From: Amborella trichopoda | Taxonomy: Eukaryota > Streptophyta > Magnoliopsida > Amborellales > Amborellaceae | Length of the DNA: 64,000 nt | Assembly: GCF_000471905.2 (NCBI RefSeq) | Contig: NW_006496825.1 | Span: 1,424,506-1,488,505 of the forward strand | Direction: 5' to 3' | Shown: in pieces, positions 54,101 through 64,000 of the stretch | Layout: each line of letters begins with the position of its first letter | How positions within the stretch are numbered: the first letter of the stretch is position 1 | Notes under the pieces: generated by a model | The model's input: only the letters and a program-made list of their open reading frames with translations | What the model was told of the DNA's origin: nothing | The model's database searches: none | Made by a program: the position numbers and the translations under genes

Positions 54101-54837
54101 ATTATTAATGGTAAAATATTTGTCAAAATTGAAAATAATTTGATGGATTCATATCGAAGTAGGTGAGAAAACTGCTTATTAGGGTACTTCTTGGGCCGCC
54201 GATTCGATTGGAATTATATGAAAGAGATGTTGAAGAAATTATTGAGGCTTGAGTGTGATGTTGAAGTATTCTCTGTTGATGGGGGCTTCTTGATTTTTTG
54301 ATTCTGTTCTAGGAAGGAGATGGAGGTTGCCCGTACGGGGGGGCCATGGTTTATCAACAAAAAATGCTTGGTGTTTCAAGAATGGAATCCATTAGTTCAA
54401 ACCCCTCTAGGCATACTCGCCAAACTGTGCCAGTTTGGATCAAATTGCCAAGGTTGCCAATGATGTATTGAGAACCAGAAATTCTGTTTTGTATTGCCTC
54501 CAGTGTGGGAAAGCCCATCTTCATGGACAAATCGACAAAATTGAGATCAAGGGCTGAGCCAAGAGTGTGTGTTGCATTGGATCTAGATACGATATGCTCG
54601 ACTGAAGTTTGGCTGGACATGTATGGGAAGGATTATAGGCAAGTGATAGTCTATGAGTTCATACCCTCGATCTGGTCTAAATGTCGGAGGGTGGTCCATA
54701 AGCCTGAATTATGTCGAGCAAATTTAAGTGCAAAGGCTCCCATCAAGGCTAGTGCAACAATTGTTCCTAATGGTGGTACTTCGGTTAAGTTACCCTTAGG
54801 GGAAGAGGGTTGGAAGGTAGTCAAAGGGAGGCAGTAA
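54101..54837 (+). pseudogene. LINE-6 ORF1 DUF4283 domain
   Basis: Across frames: FDWNYMKEMLKKLLRLECDV, EVARTGGPWFINKKCLVFQE and WNPL, then (54,505-54,837) GKPIFMDKST, RVCVALDLD and VIVYEFIPSIWSKCRRVVHK. This is the DUF4283 / zinc-knuckle pattern of plant L1 ORF1 proteins, thought to bind RNA. The zinc knuckle keeps one C-x-x-C-like piece (SKCR--VHK-ELC). Confidence 0.85.
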
Positions 54838-54855
54838 TTAGTATATAAAAGGAGG

Positions 54856-55927
54856 GTGAAGGAAAGCACTAATGGTTTTCTAACCCTTCCCAATATGCCA
54901 GAGGAGAATAATGTGCTGATTATCGACCACCTTGTTGGTTCTCACACTAATAACAAAGTGGACCTGAAGGATATCATTTCTAATGCTTTTGAAATTCTAG
55001 CCAATATCCAAGAGGATAACGATGTGTATCTTATTGAGAAGGCAATTAGCTCTTATGAGAAAAATACAGTTGACACTTGTATTCCTATGGGTGATTCTGA
55101 TGTGCCTCAGGAGTATGAGGTTACAGTTATGACTAATGTCGATAATATTGGTGTGTCTGGTGCTATCGAGGATCTGCCGCCTGTGAGTGGGAGTGTTTCG
55201 TCTGCAGTTGAGGATGGCGAATCCTCGCTCTTGCGACAGAATGCAGTTCTGAACCTTGAAGCTTTGTTGTTAACTATGGACAACCAGGTTGATGTAAACA
55301 ATGCTGCCCATTCTATGACCACACATTTGATATCATTACGACTATGGTGTCTGATAAAGCAGCTGTTACACCTACAGTTATGCATTCCTTAGTCCATGGC
55401 CATGATCAGAAGGAATGTGAGCACAGTCGCATGCAGGTTAATGTCACTGTCGCCATAGAGAAAGATGAGGAGTAAGATGTTGAGGCCAGTTTGGATCCCT
55501 TGTTTAAGGAGGATCCGAAAATCTATGGTAATGGCCAGGGTGTGACTGAGTCACAAGGGACACGCTAGAGGATGGCATGGGGAATATTGTTGGTGGTCAC
55601 AATACCAAGCAGCAAGTCGAAGTAAGTCTTAGCAAATCTCTGGAAAAGGAAGTTGATAAGGTGGGAGGTTCTAGTAAGCGATTGCAGGATCATGCGAATA
55701 GTGAGAAGCTTTGTCAAGCTCGAACTAGATTGCAATTAAAAGCCTCTTTGGCACCAACTGGCAACAAGAAGGGGCATTCTTTATCAGCTTTAGGTGATAC
55801 GAAAGGATTAACTCTAGTAGCTACTGGTGACAAGAAGGGGTTACCTTATATGGCTCAACGTGCTCCAACAACTTTTGAAGGTAAGGTTTCCCTTACCAAA
55901 CGACCAAACCTCTCTAATTTTATTTAG
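54856..55927 (+). pseudogene. LINE-6 ORF1 C-terminal region
   Basis: Two open frames (54,856-55,392 and 55,577-55,927) of acidic, serine/valine-rich sequence typical of the ORF1 linker before ORF2. No catalytic motif. The second contains a degenerate repeat of SLAPTGNKKG, TKGLTLVATGDKKG type. Confidence 0.65.
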
Positions 55928-56620
55928 GTCAATTGCAGCTTGGAATGTTAGGGGTCTTCAGGGCCGGGGCAGAATATCGGATATTGGGGTTTTAAAAGAA
56001 CAACATAATCTTGGTCTTCTTTTCTTATTGGAAACTAAGCTTCCTGTGGAGTTGAGCCGTATTTGGTTTAAGAAGTTGGGATTTTATAATAACTTTATTG
56101 CTAATGAGATCGAGGGTAGATCCAAAATTTTAGTCCTATGGATTCCTTTAATTTACTCAATCAAAATGATTAATGTAAATGTTGAGATGATAACTGTGGA
56201 GGCTACTCGTATCTGTAATGGAAACATCTCAGTTGTTTCAGGAGTTTATGCATTTAATTATGTGTCCCAAAGGGCCATGCTTTGGGACCATATGAGGGCT
56301 TTAGGAGCAACTATTATTCTTCCCTGGCTGGTATTAAGAGATTTTAATACTCTATTGGATTCCTCAAAAAAGTGGGGGGAGCAGTTCTTTACCACCAGAT
56401 TTAGGTGGTTTTGCTCAAGTAATGTCCGATTGTGCTGTTGCTAATCTTGGTGTAGTCATAGGTTGGTTCTCTTGGTCTAATAACCAATGTAGCAGAAGAT
56501 GCATTAGAAGAAGGTTGGACCGGGCATTAGCAACTATTGATTGGGTTTTGGCCTTCCCGGAATTCAAAATCCAGTTACTCCCTAAAGGCACCTCAGATCG
56601 CTGTCCCTTACTCGTCTCTA
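55927..56620 (+). pseudogene. LINE-6 endonuclease
   Basis: Reads SIAAWNVRGLQGRGR, LLFLLETKLP, GVYAFNYVSQRAMLWDHM and LVLRDFNTLLDSS; after a frameshift near 56,420, GWFSWSN, RRRLDRAL and TSDRCPLLVS. These are the L1 endonuclease blocks in order. Two key sites are altered: GDFN reads RDFN, and the catalytic histidine of SDHCPL reads arginine. Confidence 0.9.
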
Positions 56621-57025
56621 TTTTTTATTTGGGTTCGGTTGGGCCCAAACTTTTTAAGTATTTCTCTATGTGGGAGCAGCATCACGGTTTTTTAGAACTT
56701 ATCTTTAATTCCTGGCAAGGCCAAGTGGGGGGGACACCCATGTATCGCTTTGTTGCTAAACTTAAGAGGCTTAGGGCCGACCTTTGGTTATGGAACAAGG
56801 ATGTGTATGGCTATGTTGGGGAATCCATTGCAATAGTTCGACATCAACTATCATCTTTGCATGATAGCTTACGCATGGATCCTTCCATTGAAACATTCAT
56901 GTCTGAGGAAAAAGAGTACTCAAAAATTGTAAACTCTTTTAGGCCATGAAGAAAGATTCTAAAGGCAAAAATCGCGTCAAAACTGGTTAAAAGAGGAGGA
57001 CTCCAACACCGAATATTTTCATCTA

Positions 57026-58213
57026 TTGGCTGTGGTGAGAAGCAGAACAAATAGAGTTATCTCTTCGAAAGATCAGCATGGGAATTTTTTGTTTGCTGAG
57101 GTTGACATTGAAAATAATATGATTGGCTATTTCGAAGACCTATTGGCTCAAGAGAGCAATATTGACCTGCACATGGTTGAACAATTCTTCTTGCCGCCAT
57201 TTCATCTCAATTCTTCTCAGAAGGACAAATTAGTGGACACAGTAAATATGGAGATCAAAGAATGCATTTGGAATATGAAAAATAAAAGTGCCCCAGGTCC
57301 TGATGGGTTTTCAGTGGAATTCTACAAGTTTGGATGGGAAGTCATTAAAAAGGATCTTTTTCTGGCCCTTAAAGATATCTTTACTAAAGATAAGCTTCTC
57401 AAGCAAATCAATTCCACTTGTATATGTTTGATTCCTAAAGTGGATGCACCTAGGGGGATGAAAGACTTTTGACCTATAGGGTTGTGTAATGTCTTGCACA
57501 AAATCATCAGCAATCGGCTACGAGTTGTTCTTGATGATTTTATCGACCCTAAGCAGGCTGCATTTGTGAAAGGTAGGCTTATTACTGATAATATTCTTAT
57601 GGAAAATAAACTTATATCTCTTTGCCATAGGAATTCCGCTCGGCTTAAAATGTGTCTGCAAATCGATTTGAGCAGTGCCTATGATAGGGTTTCCTGGGAT
57701 TTTATTGTGGGTAGGATGCATGCTTTGGGTCTTCCTGAGTTATTTGTTTCTTGGTTCATTTGTGTATATCCACTTCTTCCTTCTTTGTTTTGAGGAATGG
57801 CTCACCCATGGGATATTTTATAGGGAAGAGAGGTTTGAGGCAAGGGGATCCTCTATCTTCTTGTCTTTTTTTGCTGGTCATGGATTTATTTAGTAGGCAG
57901 CTTGATTGTGCTATGTGGCAAGGCATGGTTCCCGGGGCTTTTTTTTCAGGGTGTGACTATGGGGTTTCTAATCTTTTTTATGCTGATGACATGCTTATTT
58001 TCTGAGGCATCCATTTCTTCTGCCACTGCTATGTGTGAACTTATTTCTATGTTTGAAAGGAGTAATGGTCAGATTTTGAATTCATCTAAAAGTAAGGTTT
58101 TTTTCTTTGGTGCTCCACAGGGAGGACATGGGAGAATTCTGTGGGAGTTAAAGTTTGTTGAAGGAGTCCTTCCAGTCCGCTATTGGGCCTACCATTATTT
58201 CGTGGACATCTGA
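57026..58213 (+). pseudogene. LINE-6 reverse transcriptase
   Basis: Blocks in order: KNKSAPGPDGFSVEFYKFGW, STCICLIPKVDAP, KDF then a TGA where FRPI should continue, KIISNRLRVVLDDFIDPKQA, AFVKGRLITDNILM, MCLQIDLSSAYDRVSWDFI, GLRQGDPLSSCLFLLVMD and NLFYADDMLIF. Both catalytic aspartate sites (SSAYD and YADD) are intact, but a stop and two frameshifts break the frame. Confidence 0.93.
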
Positions 58214-58372
58214 GGCACAATTATTGCCATTGTCTGGTGGGTAAGGTGTTCGCTAAGATTGGGTCATGGCGGCTTTTATGCCTCTTATATGCTGGTCGAC
58301 TTCAGTTCCTTAAGCCTGTACTCGGAGCATCAACGGTTTTCTAGTTGATATCTTTCATTCTCAACATGTAAT

Positions 58373-59032
58373 ATGATAGAGAAACTACAAAGGAACTTCT
58401 TATGGGCCGGTGAAGCAGAGAAAAAAGGTGTTCATCTTATAAAATGGAAAGCAGTGTGTCTCACTATGGCTGAAGGAGGTCTCGGGGTAAGGGAAATGGC
58501 AGATTTCAATATCGTAGGAATGGTGAAGTTTGCATGGAGGATTTTGGAAAATCCGTCCTCGTTGTAAGCACGGTTCTTCAAACATTGATATTTTAGAAAT
58601 TCCTCTATATGGGAGGCTGAAGGAAGAAGAAGATGTTCTAATGCATGAAAGGGGATTTTACTTGGCTTATTTCACTTGCAAGGAAATGTACAGTGGAATA
58701 TTGGTGATGGTCAGATGGTGGATTTCTGGGTGGATCCATGGTTAGCAGGTAAGTTACTTTTAGATTTGCATGATAATGACATCCAAGAGGATTTGGCGGC
58801 CACTGCAGGGAGGGTTTCAGACTTTATCAGAGGTTCACCCCAGTCTTGGGTTCTGCCACATCCCACATTTGAGTTTTTGAGAAATATATGGAGGGAGGTT
58901 GAGAATTGTACTCTTCCTCTACAGCCCAAAAGGGATTCACTGGTCTGGATTCACTCTTTTGATGGCTTATTTTCTATTAAAGGGGCATGGGATTTACTTA
59001 CGCATCAAGGTTCATCAATTGCTTTCCAATAC
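58373..59032 (+). pseudogene. LINE-6 post-RT block and start of zinc-module region
   Basis: Reads NFLWAGEAEKKGVHLIKWKA, GGLGVREMADFNIVGMVKFA, then NIGDGQMVDFWVDPWLAG and DSLVWIHSFDGLFSIKGAWD. These are the conserved W-G----K-VHL-KW, GGLG+R, I--G---DFW-DPW and W--S-NG-FS-K-AWD blocks. The frame stops where the internal deletion joins RNase H sequence. Confidence 0.88.
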
Positions 59033-59260
59033 AGATAGAAAGTGATTCGACCTTGCATGTGAATCTCATTCAGAATCGATGCAGTGCTCCATGGCGGCTA
59101 ATGACCATTGCAGATAATTGCTGCACCAAACTTTCTTCTCATTGATGGTCTATTACACATGTTTTTTGGGAGGCAAACATGGTTGCTGATGTTCTCGCTA
59201 AGTGGGCATCTGCTAGCCCCGGTGCTATTGTGTGGCGCCAGTGACCACCAGATTTTCTTT
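59033..59260 (+). pseudogene. LINE-6 RNase H C-terminal remnant
   Basis: Across frames: IQIESDSTLHVN, NRCSAPWRLMTIADN, then WEANMVADVLAKWA. It matches LINE-7 RNase H (IQIESDSAMLVN, NQCRAPWRLKTIADN). Catalytic D of ESDS and the late AD-LA motif survive; the N-terminal half is deleted. Confidence 0.88.
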
Positions 59261-59391
59261 TCTCTCTTTTATTATATGATCTGGCGCAATTGCCATACTA
59301 TAGGGTTGTACGTTTTTTTTATTTTTCTTTGCTCTTTGATTAATGGAAAACGGGTAGGGGGCCTTCTACCCCACTGACTTACCCAAAAAAA

Positions 59392-59407
59392 AATTATATG
59401 AGTAAGG
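59392..59407 (+). repeat. Target-site duplication of LINE-6, right copy
   Basis: aattatatgagtaagg directly after the poly(A); one mismatch to the left copy. Confidence 0.8.
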
Positions 59408-59796
59408 AACTTAGGGCAAGGAGGGTTTTATTTTGGGGTTTGCTCCAGGAACTGTTCACCATAAGTCGGTTAACCACTGGATAAAGAGGGAGTGTTGACC
59501 TTAGGTTCAGTTAGACTCTGCCTTGAACTTCCTTTTGGGTGCGCTTACGCCTAGAAAGATCTGGATTATCCAATGGCCCACTGTGCCAGTTCTCACTGTA
59601 AATCTATTGTCTGTGGTACTGTTTTACAGGGTAGTAGAAAACATGGAACTTACTTGAGCTGGTTCTTAACAATGGGATATCGAATTTCAGATAAATTTCG
59701 AACACTCAAAAAACTTTTGAGTCTAGTTTATCGAGTCAAGATTTCAAGTCAAAACATTTTGTATTTTGTGAGATATTCATTGATAAGTGAGTGCTT
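59408..59796. other. Spacer between oppositely oriented LINE-6 and LINE-7
   Basis: About 390 bp with no recognisable domain. It is the loop of the tail-to-tail inverted repeat formed by the two elements. Confidence 0.7.
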
Positions 59797-60037
59797 TTTT
59801 TTGGGTAAGTCAGTGGGGGAGACAGCCCCCTACTCGTTTTTCCATTAATAAAAGAGCAGAGAAAAACAATTAACGTACAATCGTATAGTAGGGCAATTGC
59901 GTCAGATCTTGTAATAAAAGAAAGAAAAGAAAATCTAGTGGTCTATGGTGCCACACAGTAGCACCAGGGCTAGCAGATGCTCTCATAGCGAGGGCATCTA
60001 CAACTATGTTTACCCCCCGAAAAACATGTGCAATGGA

Positions 60038-60379
60038 CTATCGATGAGAAGAAGGTCTGGTACAATAATTATCTGCTATCGTCTTTAGCCTCCATGGAGC
60101 ACGGCATTGATTTTGAGTGACATTCACAAGCATGGCCGAATCACTTTCTATCTGTATTAGAAAGCAATTCTTTTGATGAGCCAACTGAACTCCTTCTTCA
60201 AGTGCCAAGAATTCTGCATGGTTATTAGAAGCAATACCAAAATGCTTTGCAAACGTAGCAATAAAACCACCCTCTCTATTCCTGATGACTCCACCACCAC
60301 CTGCTAAACTTGGATTTCTCAAGAAAGCACCATCAATATTAAGCTTGTAATTTTGAGCCTCAGGAAATGACCACGCCAC
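60038..60379 (-). pseudogene. LINE-7 RNase H
   Basis: Reads YKLNIDGAFLRNPSLAGGGG, VIRNREGGFIATFAKHFG, HAEFLALEEGVQLA and IQIESDSAMLVN. Catalytic D (IDG), E (AEF) and D (ESDS) are all visible in one open frame of 113 codons. The final motif (ADALA) lies in another frame further left. Confidence 0.92.
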
Positions 60380-60621
60380 CGGAATAAGGTATTCTGACCT
60401 CTGTTGATACCAAGTTATCTGAAGATTACTAATTAAGGCCTTTTCTGATAAATGGAAAGATCATTTTAACTTCTGCTTGTGCCTGAACATGTAACGTAAT
60501 TCGTTTTACAATAAGCTCTCTCTTGGTGGGTCTTGAGTATCTTTCGGTTGCGCAGTAAAAAAGATGGAAGACCAAATATTACGAAGTCCATGTGATTTAA
60601 ACCTGAAAAATAACCACCACC

Positions 60622-61032
60622 TCAGTAAATCAGAGACAAAAGTACTGAGGACAAACCATTTCCACATCTCCAAGCTAATGATCTCCATAAACCCTGCGCA
60701 AAAGCACATTGGAATAATAGATGGAAAAGGCTGTTATCATGGTTTCTACAAAAGGGACATAAAGAGTTCAGCTGTATACCCCACTGTTGCAATAAAAATG
60801 AGGAGGGCAATTGATTATGCAAGGCCAACCATGAGAACCATTTCGCCCGTGGGTGGCATTTAGAAGACCAGAGTGCACAAAAAATAGGCTGTGATGAACC
60901 TTGATGCCTGATAAAATCCCATGCCCCTTTAATAGAAAATAGGCTATTAGCAGAGTAAATCCATACTAGTGAATCCTTTATGGGCCGTAGAGGAAGAGTA
61001 TAATTCTCCACCAACCTCCATATATTTTTCAA
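60622..61032 (-). pseudogene. LINE-7 zinc-binding RT C-terminal module
   Basis: Reads DSLVWIYSANSLFSIKGAWD, KCHPRAKWFSWLALHNQLPS, then LQQWGIQLNSLCPFCRNHD and FHLLFQCAFAQGLW. The C-x-x-C ... H ... C pattern of zf-RVT is complete. LINE-6 lacks the second half of this module. Confidence 0.92.
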
Positions 61033-61277
61033 AAAATCAAATGTGGGAGGTGACGAAACCCAAGACTAAGGTGCACCGCCAATAAAGTCTTAAACCTTCC
61101 TCCCTGTAGCAGCCCCCAAATCCTCCTGAATGTCATTATCATGCAAATCTAAAAGTGACTGACCTGCTAATCATGGATTCACCCAGAAATTCACCATCTG
61201 ACCATTACCAATATTTCACTGTAATTGCCTTTCAAGTGCAATAAGCCAAGTAAAATCCCCTTCCATGCATGAGAACA

Positions 61278-61613
61278 TCATCTTCTTCCTTCAGCCTCCC
61301 ATATAGAGAAATTTCTAAAATATCGATGTTTGAAGAATCGTGCCAACAACGAGGATGGATTTTCCACAATCCTCCATGCCAACTTCATCATTCTTGCGAT
61401 ATTGAAATCCGCCATTTCCCTTATCCTGAGACCTCCTTCAGCTCGAGTTAGACACACTGTTCTCCATTTTATAAGATGAACACCTTTTTTCTCTGCTTCA
61501 CCGGCCCATAAGAAGTTCCTCTGTAATGTCTCTATCATATTACATGTTTTCTTCGGGAGAATGAAAGATAACAGCCAGAAAACCGCTGATGCTACGAGTA
61601 CAGAGTTAAGCAA
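61278..61613 (-). pseudogene. LINE-7 post-RT block
   Basis: Reads LQRNFLWAGEAEKKGVHLIK, EGGLRIREMADFNIARMMKL and AWRIVENPSSLLARFFKHRY. Nearly identical in wording to LINE-6 at 58,373-58,567. Confidence 0.9.
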
Positions 61614-61769
61614 CTGAAGTCAACCTGCATATGAGAGACATAAAGGCTACCATGACCCAATCTTATCGAATACCTTACCCACCAGACTATGGCAATAACT
61701 GTGCCTCAGATATCCACGAAATAATGGTAGGCCCAAATAGCGGACGGGAAGGACTCCTTCACCAAACTT

Positions 61770-63146
61770 TAACCCCCTCAAAATTCTCGCACGTCCTTCC
61801 CGCGGTGCACCAAAGAAAAAAACCTTGCTTTTAAATGAATTAAAAATCTGACCAGTAATCCTTTCAAACTTAGAAATAAGTTCACGTATAGCAGTGGCAG
61901 ATGAAATGTATGCCTCAAAAAAATAAGCATGTCATCAGCATAAAAAAGATGAAAGACCCCATAGTCACACCCTGAAGGAAATGCCCTGGAACAATGCCTT
62001 GCAACGTAGCACAATCAAGCTGCCTACTAAAGAAATCCACCAACAAGAATAGGTAAGGAGATATACGATCCCCTTCCCGCAAACCTCTCTTCCCTTTAAA
62101 ATAACCCTTGGGTGAGCCATTCCTCAAAACAGAGAAGGAAGTATTGGAAATACATAAGCGAACCCATAAAACAAATAACTCAAGAAAACACAAAACATGC
62201 ATTCTACCCACAATAAAATCCCAAGAAACCCTATCATAGGCCTTGCTCAAATCGATTTGCAGACACATTTTAGGCCTAGCTGAATTCTTATGGCAAAGAG
62301 ACATGAGTTCATTTTCCATAAGAATATTATATGTAATAAGTTAAGGCCTACCTTTCAAAATGCAGCCTGCCTAGGGTCGATAAAAACAACAAGAACAACT
62401 CGTAGCCGATTAGAAATTATTTTGCTGATGATTTTGTACAAGACATTACACAACCCTAAAGGTCAAAAGTCTTTCATCACCCTAGGTGCATCCACTGTAG
62501 GAATCAAACATATAAAAGTGGATTTGATTTGCTTGAGAAGCTTACATTTAGTGAAGAAATCTTTACGGGCGAGAAAAAGATCCTTTTTAATGACTTTCCA
62601 TCCAAACTTGTAGAATTCCATTGGAAACCCATCTGGACCCGGGGCACTTTCATTTTTCATATCCCAAATGCCTGCTTTGAACTTCTCCATATTTACTGCG
62701 TCCACTAATTTGTCCTTTTGAGAATAATTGAGATGAAATGGCGGCGAGAACTGATCAACCATATGTAGGTCAATATTGCTCTCTTGAGCCAATAAATCTT
62801 TGAAATAGCCAATCTTAGGATTTTCAATGTCAGTCTCAGTAGACAAAAAATTCTCATGCTGATCTTTCAAAGAGATAATTCTGTCATTCCTCCTTCTCAC
62901 CACAGTCGATAGATGAAAATATTTCGTATTGGAGTCTCCCTCTTTTAACCTATTTTGACATGATTTTTGCCTCCAGAATCTTTCTTCATAACCCAGAAGA
63001 GTTTGCAATTTCTGAGTACACTCTTTTTCCTCAGACATGAATGTCTTATTGGAAGGATTCATGTGTAAGCTATCATGCAAAGATGATAGTTGCTGTTGAC
63101 TATTGCAATGGATTCCCCAACATAGCCAAACACATCCTTGTTCCAT
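61770..63146 (-). pseudogene. LINE-7 reverse transcriptase
   Basis: Blocks in order from right to left: NTKYFHLSTVVRRR, NESAPGPDGFPMEFYKFGW, STFICLIPTVDAPRVMKDF, MCLQIDLSKAYDRVSWDFI, GLREGDRISPYLFLLV and HLFYADDMLIF. Both catalytic aspartate sites are intact. GDP in the LR-GDPLSP block reads GDR. Frameshifts near 62,330-62,460 and 62,014 break it. Confidence 0.92.
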
Positions 63147-63367
63147 AAATGAAGGTCAGCCCTTAGCCTCTTAAGTTTGGCAACAAAGTGATACATGGGT
63201 GTCTCCCCCAACTTGGCCTTGTTAGGAATTAGAGATAACATCCAAAAAACCGTGATGGTGCTCCTGCATAGAGTAACAAAGTGGCTTTCGAGAAAGCTTC
63301 TAAAGGCTAGAAAGAGTTTGAAGTTTCCTTACATGATTTTCAATGTGAGTTCAAAGGTAGCCATTGT

Positions 63368-63560
63368 CATCATCACTTAAGCCTTATCCCAATTATCTGG
63401 GGTCGGCCACATGAATCTTGTTCTTCCATTCATAGGTTTAGGATTCATGAAAAGATGTGGAAAAGTTTTACATTGGCTGCCTACCTAATGCAACCCACCT
63501 CTTTTACCCGGGCTTGGGATGGGTTAATGGAAAGTTTAAGGTCCTCACCTTGGTTAGACC
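63368..63560 (+). repeat. SINE-tail-like conserved repeat, copy 3
   Basis: catcatcac is followed by ttaagccttatcccaattat, then ctggggtcggccacatgaat and ttcttccattc. About 90 bp later comes ttttacccgggcttggga. Both are parts of a very widespread plant repeat with a GGGGTCGGCTACATG core. It lies just beyond the truncated 5' end of LINE-7. Confidence 0.6.
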
Positions 63561-64000
63561 GTGAGATCAAAGATAGCTGGATTTAATAAATTTATATCAA
63601 TTCTTCAATATATATATGTCGGGATCCATTTCTTGAAGATTCTTCTTATTACAAATAGTCTTTGAGCCAACAAAAAAGAATGTGGTTTTGATACTGAACT
63701 TATCTTAGCACACTGCGAAACTCAAGGACGAGTTTTCTCCAACTTGGGAAGTCTGATACAGGGCAAAATTATTCTAATTTTTAATTTTTATTTAATTCAA
63801 AGGATGCGTATTTCAATTTTGACTTTGGGATTTGTTTTTAAGGTTTTTAAGTTTTTTTTAAGGATTTTAGGGTTATTTCTTTATATTTTTGGGATTTTAG
63901 GAGTTGTTTAGAAATGTATTAGAGTGCTTCTGGACTATTTTTTTTTATTATGGATAAAAATATCATTGCAATATTTGTTTTAATTAGCTCCTTTTTTCAA
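63561..64000. other. AT-rich end of window
   Basis: No domain or further ABCI11 exon recognised; T-rich from about 63,760 to the end. Confidence 0.5.

Larger units (their letters stand above)
52308..59391 (+). mobile_element. LINE-6: full-length L1-type element, 7.1 kb
   Basis: Flanked by a 16-bp target duplication and ending in a short poly(A) (acttacccaaaaaaaa). Order: ORF1 (52,342-55,927), endonuclease (55,927-56,620), RT (57,026-58,210), post-RT block (58,373-58,567), zinc-module region (58,676-59,032), RNase H remnant (59,033-59,250) and 3' UTR. Several frameshifts and stops inactivate ORF2. Relative to LINE-7 a segment of about 0.7 kb is deleted at 59,020-59,030. Confidence 0.93.
59797..63290 (-). 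mobile_element. LINE-7: 5'-truncated element of the LINE-6 family, opposite strand
   Basis: Minus-strand order: the endonuclease-RT linker (from about 63,290), RT (63,146-61,770), post-RT block (61,613-61,278), zinc module (61,032-60,622), RNase H (60,379-60,038) and a 3' end with poly(T) on the + strand at 59,797. It aligns with LINE-6 from about 56,690 on. It keeps the segment that LINE-6 has lost. Frameshifts inactivate it. Confidence 0.92.

Noticed and set aside
59573-59848. Possible next ABCI11 exon preceded by gttttacag
   Set aside because: The following translation does not resemble the D-W-K-A-R block expected after exon 8.

Overview
This is a plant nuclear (angiosperm) window, one slice of a large repeat-rich genome. 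I recognise one conserved cellular gene, running on the + strand from about 17.7 kb past the right edge. It encodes ABCI11 (also called NAP14), the plastid-targeted ATP-binding subunit of an ECF/ABC-type metal-homeostasis transporter. Eight exons can be placed at 17,716-42,669. Four introns are compact (80-321 bp). Four are very large (about 3.7, 8.3, 11.6 and more than 21 kb), and nearly all other recognisable content right of 17.7 kb lies inside them. The C-terminal exons are not in the window. Plant-type L1 LINEs carrying RNase H, Copia and Ty3-gypsy remnants, a mitochondrial rps3 insertion and a plastid-protein gene with long introns fit a woody or early-diverging angiosperm, but the species cannot be told from the sequence.

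Layout. 0-3.6 kb: AT-rich repeats, two copies of a small inverted-repeat element, SINE-tail-like motifs. 3.7-7.05 kb: decayed L1-type LINE, minus strand. 7.4-13.84 kb: decayed Ty1-copia element with both LTRs, primer-binding site, polypurine tract and a secondary AT-rich insertion. 14.15-15.67 kb: non-autonomous DNA transposon related to that insertion. 16.05-17.42 kb: Ty3-gypsy RNase H/integrase remnant ending just upstream of the gene. 17.7-42.7 kb: ABCI11 exons, with (a) a nuclear copy of mitochondrial rps3 exon 1 plus group II intron sequence, a third small inverted-repeat element, a LINE tail and a near-complete LINE in the early introns, and (b) an 8.6 kb composite of diverged LTR-like modules, minisatellites, CT- and GA-rich tracts and an assembly gap in the 11.6 kb intron. 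42.7-64 kb (last visible intron): a 3.6 kb solo LTR, a deletion-derivative LINE, a 5'-truncated LINE with a 14-bp target duplication, a full-length LINE with target duplication, and a same-family LINE in opposite orientation, making a large tail-to-tail inverted repeat.

How the parts relate. The TE genes are all broken and show no joint function. The main biological question is how ABCI11 is spliced and expressed through this TE load, and whether it is intact, because one base appears to be missing at the exon 2/exon 3 junction. No CRISPR array, operon, tRNA gene or rRNA gene was seen.
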